DNA of 64,000 nt from the NCBI GenBank assembly GCA_037349105.1, contig JAYJMM010000117.1:1860001-1924000 (forward strand), given 5' to 3'. Numbering within the stretch: position 1 is the stretch's first letter; the number at the start of each line of letters is the position of its first letter. The notes under the pieces were generated by a model. The model was not told the DNA's origin, did not search any database, and saw only the letters and a list, made by a program, of their open reading frames with translations. Source of the stretch: Limnomonas spitsbergensis (lineage: Eukaryota; Chlorophyta; Chlorophyceae; Chlamydomonadales). Below, one piece after another: positions 57,585-64,000 of this stretch. Position numbers and translations under genes: made by a program.

Positions 57585-59012
57585 ATGCGATCATCAGTAA
57601 TGCTGTATTTTGGAGGATTGCCAAGCCATGTGATCGAGTACAGGGAGCATGTTGCCGTATTTTTTACCATATTTTTTTACCATATTTTTACAATGTCTGT
57701 TCTACTCCTGTTCCCGTTATATTTTGCACCAGCTTTCTACACACCACCTGAAGGTAAAGCCGATCAACCACCTTCCGGGACAGTCAGTGGGAGGTGGAAA
57801 GATGCAGAAACTTGTTCGGAGCAGGAATGCAAGGAGTGGTACCAGGGAGTGGTACTAAGGCAAGTGCCATTTCGCTGGCTGCCAGTCGACATGACATTAC
57901 ACGGCTTTTGTAGGGTTTGACACAATTAAGCAGCTGGCTGTCACACTTGCTGGTATGGAACACTTTGCTTTCTCCTCATGCCACGCCCTTTCTCCTTTAT
58001 TTTAGGATGAATGCTATTACGTGCATACCGATATATCTAATTTGCATTAAAAGCAGCAGACGCAGACGCAGCAGAAGCCAAAGAATCGCAGTACTGGGAC
58101 GAGCAATCGTCAGATGCGGGCAACGATGCGTTTGGTGGGACGTTCCCGCACAGGTTTCTTCCCACAAGCGCAAGTTTATGAAATAGCTAGTCGATCAACA
58201 TCTCAGAAGAGGAGTCAGATAGCACCAGCTCCAGCTGCGAGGAGGTTGAGCATAGAGGCAGAGACCGCCAGACCGGGGCAGGGCCAGGACAGCTCAAGCA
58301 GCAGGAACAACGGGCAAGGCAGGCAATACCTCAGAAGAGCATGCAGTCAGAACCAGCTCCAGCAGCAAGCAGGGCGAACAAAGAGCAGGTGTCAATGGAG
58401 CAGTGCGCGGGCGTGGGCGTGGCCCAGGCCTAGGCCCTTCGTTTCAATTTAACCTTACTTTCCATAATTTCCTAGAGGGCGAGGATGAGGCCATGAAACG
58501 GTTCGCAAATGGAGTTTGGGGCGAACTAAATGCAGAGGATTCTGCATCTGTGTTCTGGAAAAAAGTTGGTTCTTTTATCTTTCATTGTATGATGAAGAGA
58601 GGAAATCATCTCAAACTTTGTCAAATCTCCCGTCTCCCTTCTAATTCTCTAGGCGGTGCTTACCGTAGTCGAACTATTTTGCACCCACGTCATGTTTTAT
58701 GGCTGGGACTTATCTTCTGCACTAAGGGGTTCATTCCCACGCCACTGTCGTGGATGTGTGCTAGATGCTTGCCCAAGGGGGTCACTGGTTTTCGCTTTCT
58801 GCTCTAGTGTATCAAGTGCCTGTACCGGTTTACAGGCGCATGTCCCATGCATCAAATGTGATGCTCTGATGGACTGTAAAACCTTCACAAAACTTCACAG
58901 GGTCAGATGCAAGGGTTTTGGGTTGCTCTAAATGACGTGGGAAAGCCGCGGTTGCGCTTCATGCCGCCAGAGCAGGTTGAGGCTATGAGGCAGCAGCAGC
59001 TTAAGAGCAAGT
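57585..59012 (+). other. Coding-like fragments, possible decayed or unresolved gene
   Basis: Three plus-strand stretches look coding by composition: 57720-57918 (ends in a frame with CSEQECKEWYQGVVLRQVPF), 58403-58650 (begins Arg/Gly-rich RGRGRGPG, then FLEGEDEAMKRF and ELNAEDSASVFWKKVG), and 58930-59012 (LRFMPPEQVEAMRQQQLKSK and a stop). I could not join them with consistent splice sites and recognise no family. A family C repeat lies between the last two. They could be pieces of one real gene, a transposon remnant, or chance. Confidence 0.25.
58690..58910 (+). repeat. Dispersed repeat family C, longest copy (+)
   Basis: TGGCTGGGACTTATCTTCTG, GTGCCTGTACCGGTTTACAG, CATGCATCAAATGTGATGCT. Matches 29945-30160 in reverse over its full length, which defines an element of about 220 bp. 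Confidence 0.75.
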
Positions 59013-59451
59013 AGAGCAGTGTGGCATGTGTGGTCCCCTTGACTGAGATGGCTGAATTTGATCAATTTTAAAATTATTTTCGAGAAACCAAATTCAGGTT
59101 AAGGAAGAAAATCTCCTTGCCAATGCTGGATAAAAATTAACCTACATTCAGCGCCAAAACATGGAACCAAAGCTATTGAATACCATTTGACACTGACGGT
59201 GCGGTATTCAGAAGTGCTTTTTAGACACCAACATATCTGATGCACTAGGAGTCTGGTTGCTGTACAAAACTCAAAGCCCGAAGATCAGCGTGATTTATAA
59301 CCAACTAAAACTAAAACCGAATCAACTGATGTCCAGCACACCAATATGTGCGGTGCAGTCATGCGTCATTACACTGGAGGAGAAGTCATTCCCTACCAGC
59401 CCCACATGGCCGAGCGTTCAGCAGGTCCCAACGGGTATGCACTATTCAAAC

Positions 59452-60177
59452 CAGGGGTCTACAATGGGGTCTGGGAACTGACCGGTTTCGCCGGGCACTT
59501 TTTCCCCCTCTCCGATTTGTTTTTCCGAGCCGGAGACCTCTTATTTTTTTGTCCGGTTTTCCGAAAAAGTGTGAAAAGTGTGGGTTTTTTCTCCCGATTT
59601 TTACAAACTGTTCAATCTGCACTCGTCTTAAATTACATTCATAAAAATAAACCTACACACACACATAACTACAGTCTCTCCTCCTTAGTAAACAAAAAGT
59701 GTAAAGTTAATTTATGTTCAATTATCTACACACCATCACACTATCACAGTTGCTGCTTGGCGCGTGCCAATTCAGCATACCTAGCTAAAGGCAAATCGTC
59801 ATCATCTGACTCTAAGGGCGCGGGATCTGCATCCTCTTCATCCTCCTCCGGAGGTTGCATCGCATCCACCTCACCCTCCTCCTCATCAGCCAACTCCTCC
59901 TCGCCCTCAACACCCTCAGCCAAAGACGTGCCCACGAAGGGGACTTGAATGCCGCACACATCAAGGGCCAATTTGGCCAAAAGAACTGGAGGCTTGTCTC
60001 CCAAGTGCATGGGCTGCTTGTTGGCCACTTGCTGAGCGTTATGTCCTTGATCTTGCAAAGGCCACCCTTGCCTGCTGCCTCCTCAATGATCTCAACAGCA
60101 GGCTCCTCTCGCTTTTCCCCGGTTTTTTTTTCTTTTGTCCAATTCTGTCCGGGAACCGGCCGGTTTGTAGAGCCCTG
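59452..60177. mobile_element. Non-autonomous hAT-type transposon, 726 bp, with perfect 8-bp target duplication
   Basis: Ends CAGGGGTCTACAA and TTGTAGAGCCCTG are inverted repeats with 12 of 13 matching. ATTCAAAC flanks both sides (59444-59451 and 60178-60185). CAGGG ends and an 8-bp duplication are the signature of the hAT superfamily. Inside, the minus strand 60058-59744 encodes LLAKLALDVCGIQVP followed by a very acidic tail, possibly what remains of a transposase C-terminus; no full transposase is present. Taking out the element and one ATTCAAAC leaves an open frame of about 54 codons from ATG 59346 to the TAA at 60242, so it may have landed in coding-like sequence. Confidence 0.85.
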
Positions 60178-60299
60178 ATTCAAACTGGAGGAGAAGGGGC
60201 AAGCAAGGCCCCCTAAATATGTTGGGTCATTTCAACTAATGTAAACAAATAATGAAACGCTTTACAGACGCTTTCTTTCTTTACAAGCACTTCAAAATT

Positions 60300-60960
60300 T
60301 CGGCAAAAGATGAAAAAGGCGGAGGCTGTCACAAAGGATTGCACCTCCCACACTGCTCCCCTGTCTCATCTGCATACCCATCTCATGGACACCGACAGCA
60401 CTGTTGCACACCAGACCCCACCTGTGGCTGATGGGTGTTTTCCTTTCTTCTCATCCAACATCTGCATCCAACGGGACAGTTGGGCGCCCACACGGTCGAG
60501 CCTTTTTGAGCTGGGCCCAGAGGTGTTATGCCATTGGCCTATCTCATAGATCTACTGGATCCACGGACAATTGTCACAGCTGTCCTCTTTGCTTGCGTTC
60601 CTGATGATAAGCTGTCATTCCTTGATTCTGCCTCCGCCACCAACCTGCGAGACCTTCTGCGGCCACTGGCCTGCAGGCAACAGCAGCAGTAACAACCGAT
60701 ATATGAGATCTTCCTAATAGCCTGCTGCTCGATGACGTAGCATGTGCCAAGGTGTCCACTGCCGCTGAAGCCGTGGATGCCGCTGCAGCATGCCCCAAGT
60801 CTGCTCGGCTGCAGCCATATACCGGAAGCAAAAGGCTCGACCTGCTCAATGCAGGGCCTCATCCTAGCGAATGCCACGACGTTTTCATGACTCAAGTGCA
60901 CTGCACGTCCTACCGGCTGGCCTACTTTATTCTTCTGTTTGGGGTTTATAGCCAATTATA
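60300..60960 (+). other. Coding-like scraps, unassigned
   Basis: Plus-strand frames at 60539-60692 (LIDLLDPRTIVTAVLFACV, ending RQQQQ and stop) and 60726-60960 (SKRLDLLNAGPHPSECHD, ending VYSQL and stop) look more like protein than neighbours. A LINE-tail fragment (ACGGTCGAGCCTTTTTGAGC, TGGGCCCAGAGGTGT) precedes the first at 60495-60530. No family is recognised and no splice model is offered. Confidence 0.2.
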
Positions 60961-61264
60961 GGAGACCAGCTTGTTTTTAGGTTCCAGGAGGTGCGTGGAA
61001 CGAATGTTACAAAGCATGCAAACGCTTCCTCCTTGAAGCTCAAGGATATGCTTCCCACAATTCACGACAAACCCTAATTGGATAGCAATCTTCAATGAGC
61101 AGTATCAGACAGCAGACACTTTTAGCATACCAACAAACAAACTCGAATGTCATGAGACATAAATGCTACCACCCATAAGATTGTTCCTTGCGTAACACGC
61201 ACCAGACCACCTGGAACAGAAAACGACCACCACTCGTCTGACGAGGACCTAACCTGAATTAGCG

Positions 61265-61330
61265 TACAGGTCGGTGGCCCCAGCAGCAGGGCTAGCTGTA
61301 CCTCGCTCCATACAATCATGATGTTGCTTA
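61265..61330 (+). repeat. Dispersed repeat family A fragment (+)
   Basis: GTACAGGTCGGTGGCCCCAG then CAGCAGGGCTAGCTG. Confidence 0.4.
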
Positions 61331-61605
61331 ATGGCCACCAACTACTTAACTTGCTGTACAAAATCTGAAAATCTGATACACGGCGCATCTCTTGTTCATG
61401 CCATATTTGCTAGCGAAACAAACTGGCGGTAAACGCGCACGCTAAAAGCCACCCACCAGGTTGAATACCTGGTCACACACACACACCTGCGTAGCCCCTC
61501 TTCTGTCTGATTGCGAGGGTCAGCATCTGGAGGTGGATATCCCCACTCCTCCTCCCAGGCAGAAACGTGTGACCTGCGCCCTTGGAAAGTGTAATCGTCT
61601 CTTGT

Positions 61606-63802
61606 CTACACCCGGGCACAGCCCTCTCGTTCCTGAATGGGCCCTGGCACCCCCTCGCCGACCAAAGACAGGGAGACCTCCCTCGTGTCCCCCCCCTCCA
61701 GCTGCATCACTTCCCGAGTGACGATTGTCACCCCGCTGTCCTTGTACATAATCATCATGCGCGCAGTCGTCTCCATCTTGTGCTGATACTCCTTGGCGGC
61801 GTCCAGCATGCGTCTCCGCGCACCAAACTGGAGATCAGAGGGGGGGTGAGGGTTCAGGGTTTACGAACGCTCCAAACTGGAGATCAGAGGGGGGGGTGAG
61901 GGTTCAGGGTTTACGAACGCTCCAAACTGGAGATCAGAGGGGGGGTGAGGGTTCAGGGTTTACGAACGCTCCAAACTGGAGATCAGAGGGGGGGTGAGTA
62001 TTCAGGGTTTACGAACGCTCCAAACTGGAGACCAGAGGGGGGGTGAGTATTCTGGGTTTACGAACGCTCCAAACTGGAGATCAGAGGGGGGGTGAGGGTT
62101 CAGGGTTTACGAACGCTCCAAACTGGAGATCAGAGGGGGGGTGAGGGTTCAGGATTTACGAACGCTCCAAACTGGAGATCGGAGGGGGGGTAAGGGTTCA
62201 GGGTTTACGAGCGCTCCAAACTGGAGATCAGAGGGGTGGGTGAGGGTTCAGGGTTTACGAACGCTCCAAACTGGAGATCAGAGGGGGGGTGAGGGTTCAG
62301 GGTTTACGCATGCTCCAAACTGGAGATCGGAGAGGGGGTGAGGGTTCAGGGTTTACGAACGCTCCAAACTGGAGATCAGAGGGAAAGAGGGCACACATCA
62401 GCGCGCTACACATGCAATTGCAAGGGTATAAATCTATGACAGCTGGATTGTCAATGCAAGCCCTACACCCTAAACCCTGGCTTCTTAAGAAAGCCGGACT
62501 CCTAACTAAATATAAGAAGCATCGCCTAAATAATAGAAGGGCAATATTTCACATTATTTGCGAGGCAAGGCTGCGACTATTGCTGCGACCACGTACACGA
62601 TGTACCGTACCGGAAGGGAGTTTGTTCTTGCGACTTAAAAGCAGCAGGAGGGTGTGGGTAGGTTGAGAGAGCAACAAGGCGAAGGTGTTTGAAATAATGA
62701 TCCTTGCTGACGGACACAATTTTTGTTTGAATTACCATTCTGTTACTCTGATTTCATGATTCAAATCATGGAAACAATTTCGATTTCACATTTATAATAC
62801 CGCTACGTCAACCCTTCAAAAGTCCCTGCACAAATTGGTATATGAAATTATGTCTCTTATCGCGCTTGTGTGACAGTCTGTGCACGTGTTCAACGTTTGA
62901 GCAGAAACACAGGATTAGCTGATAAATAAATAGCCTTGGGTCCTTTTTCAAATCTCAAAAGTCACGTCCGGCTTCCTCCCCCCTCTCCCTCACCGTCTCC
63001 ACCCCCAACGTCTGCAGCTCCGCATCCGACAGGCCCGCCATGAGCAACGGTGTGACATCTTGCGCAGCCAGCACTGCAGTGTACTGCTGCAGCCCGATGT
63101 CTATAAGGAACGTATCCAGGCGGTACGACATGTTCCAGAAGTTAGTCACCACCTGCGGTACAGTGTTCACGGAAGCAAGTGTTTCAGTGTTTGTGAAAGG
63201 GAGCGCGCCGTACCGTATTGGTGGAGGGGTGCATGTGGGCCATGCAGTAGTGTTGGTGAGGGGGCCATGCGGTGAAATGTTGATGAGGGGAGCATGCAGT
63301 ACAGTGTTGGTGAGAAGCACATACAGTTCGGTGTTGGCGAGGGGAGCATGCGGTACAGTGTTGGCAAGGGGAGCATGCGGTACAGTGTTGGCGAGGGGAG
63401 CATGCGGTACAGTGTTGGTGACAGAAACATGCAGTACGGTGTTGGCGAGGGGAGCATGCAGTACAGTGTTGGCGAGGGGAGCATGCGGTACAGTGTTGGT
63501 GACAGAAACATGCAGTACGGTGTTGGCGAGGGGAGCATGCAGTACGGTGTTGGCGAGGGGAGCATGCGATAGTGTTTTGGGAAGACGGGAGGCATGCTTA
63601 GGGGGAAGAGGGGCTGCATAACTGCATATTCAGGCTGGGTGAAGGACCCAGCCAGAGGAATCACAGCTGAGCAGTCCCTCCCACCTGGCTGGCGACTGTA
63701 CTCTTGTTGGTCAAGGGCATGCACTCGGAGGCCGCAGCGTAGAGGCTCTCTGACACGACGCTGCCTCCCGTGTGCCGTGGGGCTGCTAAGGGCAGGTGCC
63801 AC
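61606..63802 (-). CDS. SAM-domain protein, 3' part (5' exons probably outside window)
   Basis: Exons in transcript order: 63685 up to about 63782 or 63802 (two acceptors possible), 63152-62994, 61827-61606 (stop TAG). Phases agree. The middle exon reads FLIDIGLQQYTAVLAAQDV then LLMAGLSDAELQTLGVET, and the last exon resumes FGARRRMLDAAKEYQ. Together these form a sterile alpha motif of usual length (about 65 residues), a helical module for protein-protein or RNA contacts. The C-terminus continues about 55 residues (KMETTARMMIMYKD..., ending REGCARV) with no known motif. The upstream exon reads GGSVVSESLYAAASECMPL. Both introns carry tandem arrays: the 48-50-bp array at 61828-62390 copies the last exon's acceptor, and the 27-bp array at 63190-63570 shares the end of the intron before the SAM exon. 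What the SAM domain is fused to cannot be told from here. Confidence 0.75.
61828..62390 (-). repeat. 48-50-bp tandem repeats copying the acceptor of the SAM gene's last exon, about 12 copies
   Basis: On the minus strand each unit reads CCTCTGATCTCCAG|TTTGGAGCGTTC; the exon boundary is CTGATCTCCAG|TTTGGTGCGCGG. Units are joined by CGTAAACCCTGAACCCTCAC telomere-like sequence. Every unit therefore has an intact acceptor and about 10 exon bases. Confidence 0.92.
63190..63575 (-). repeat. 27-bp minisatellite, about 13 copies, in the SAM gene intron
   Basis: Unit on plus strand GGCGAGGGGAGCATGCGGTA plus CAGTGTT. On the minus strand it contains AACACTGTACCGCA, identical to the last bases before the acceptor of exon 63152 (AACACTGTACCGCAG), so it likely grew from the end of that intron. 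Confidence 0.9.
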
Positions 63803-63934
63803 CTGGTGAGGATCAGGGGGCGCTGGTTATGAAAGGTTCATGACAGGGGCTATGAAGGAGGTTACGAAGGGAGTTCTGAAGGGTAAATCAGGGGGGGATG
63901 CTGCGGGGGATATCAACAGTTTCTTTTTCCGGCC

Positions 63935-64000
63935 ACAAGGCCACCATTGGCGGCCGCCTGCTTGGGACAAAATCTGGATTGGCATACAGCCGGCAAGCCA
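63935..64000 (+). repeat. Dispersed repeat family A, cut by the window edge (+)
   Basis: GGCCACAAGGCCACCATTGG, CTGGATTGGCATACAGCCGG; same order as the start of the 24965 copy. Confidence 0.6.

Noticed and set aside
61480..61600. A further C-terminal exon of the SAM gene
   Set aside because: An open minus frame exists there, but the frame from 61827 reaches a natural stop at 61606 without needing another exon.

Overview
This window is nuclear DNA from an intron-rich eukaryote, most likely a green alga of prasinophyte or other chlorophyte type. The evidence is GT-AG introns averaging hundreds of bases in every gene, plant-type telomere-like words (CCCTAAA/TTTAGGG) scattered through the introns, a plant-like alpha/beta-hydrolase, a PIP/AQP1-like aquaporin and a plant-like TKL kinase. 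There are no operons, ribosome binding sites or bacterial genes. I cannot name the species from sequence alone. Exon models below were built by hand. Unless noted, every junction was checked for GT-AG boundaries and for a continuous reading frame.

Layout: (1) 1-15077 (+): the 3' part of a protein kinase gene, whose 5' end lies left of the window. (2) 15078-18600: spacer with two opposing fragments of a non-LTR retrotransposon 3' end, one split by a 443-bp inverted-repeat element. (3) 18606-30695 (+): complete NSUN5/Rcm1-type rRNA m5C methyltransferase, 12 exons, 534 residues; its tenth intron holds an insert resembling mitochondrial nad1. (4) 32251-39969 (-): complete aquaporin, 8 exons, 481 residues, with a long repetitive C-terminal tail. 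(5) 40703-42381: large nested foldback element between the divergent aquaporin and hydrolase genes. (6) 42562-53283 (+): complete alpha/beta-hydrolase, 8 exons, 401 residues, with an N-terminal membrane anchor. (7) 54408-56167 (-): RGG-rich protein of unknown function, 4 exons. (8) 56168-61600: repeats, a 726-bp hAT-type element with perfect 8-bp target duplication, and coding-like scraps. (9) 61606-63802 (-): 3' part of a SAM-domain protein gene.

The genes share no pathway and look like ordinary neighbours. What unites the window is the introns. Most large tandem arrays here are built from copies of the adjoining exon-intron junction: a piece of exon, the splice site and some intron, repeated from 1 to about 30 times on the intron side of the real exon. 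I find this in four of the five genes (kinase, NSUN5, aquaporin, SAM) plus the hydrolase, at both donor and acceptor sites and on both strands. Several exons are flanked by such arrays on both sides. This is the strongest candidate for an undescribed phenomenon in the window. The rest of the non-coding DNA is other minisatellites and several families of short dispersed repeats.
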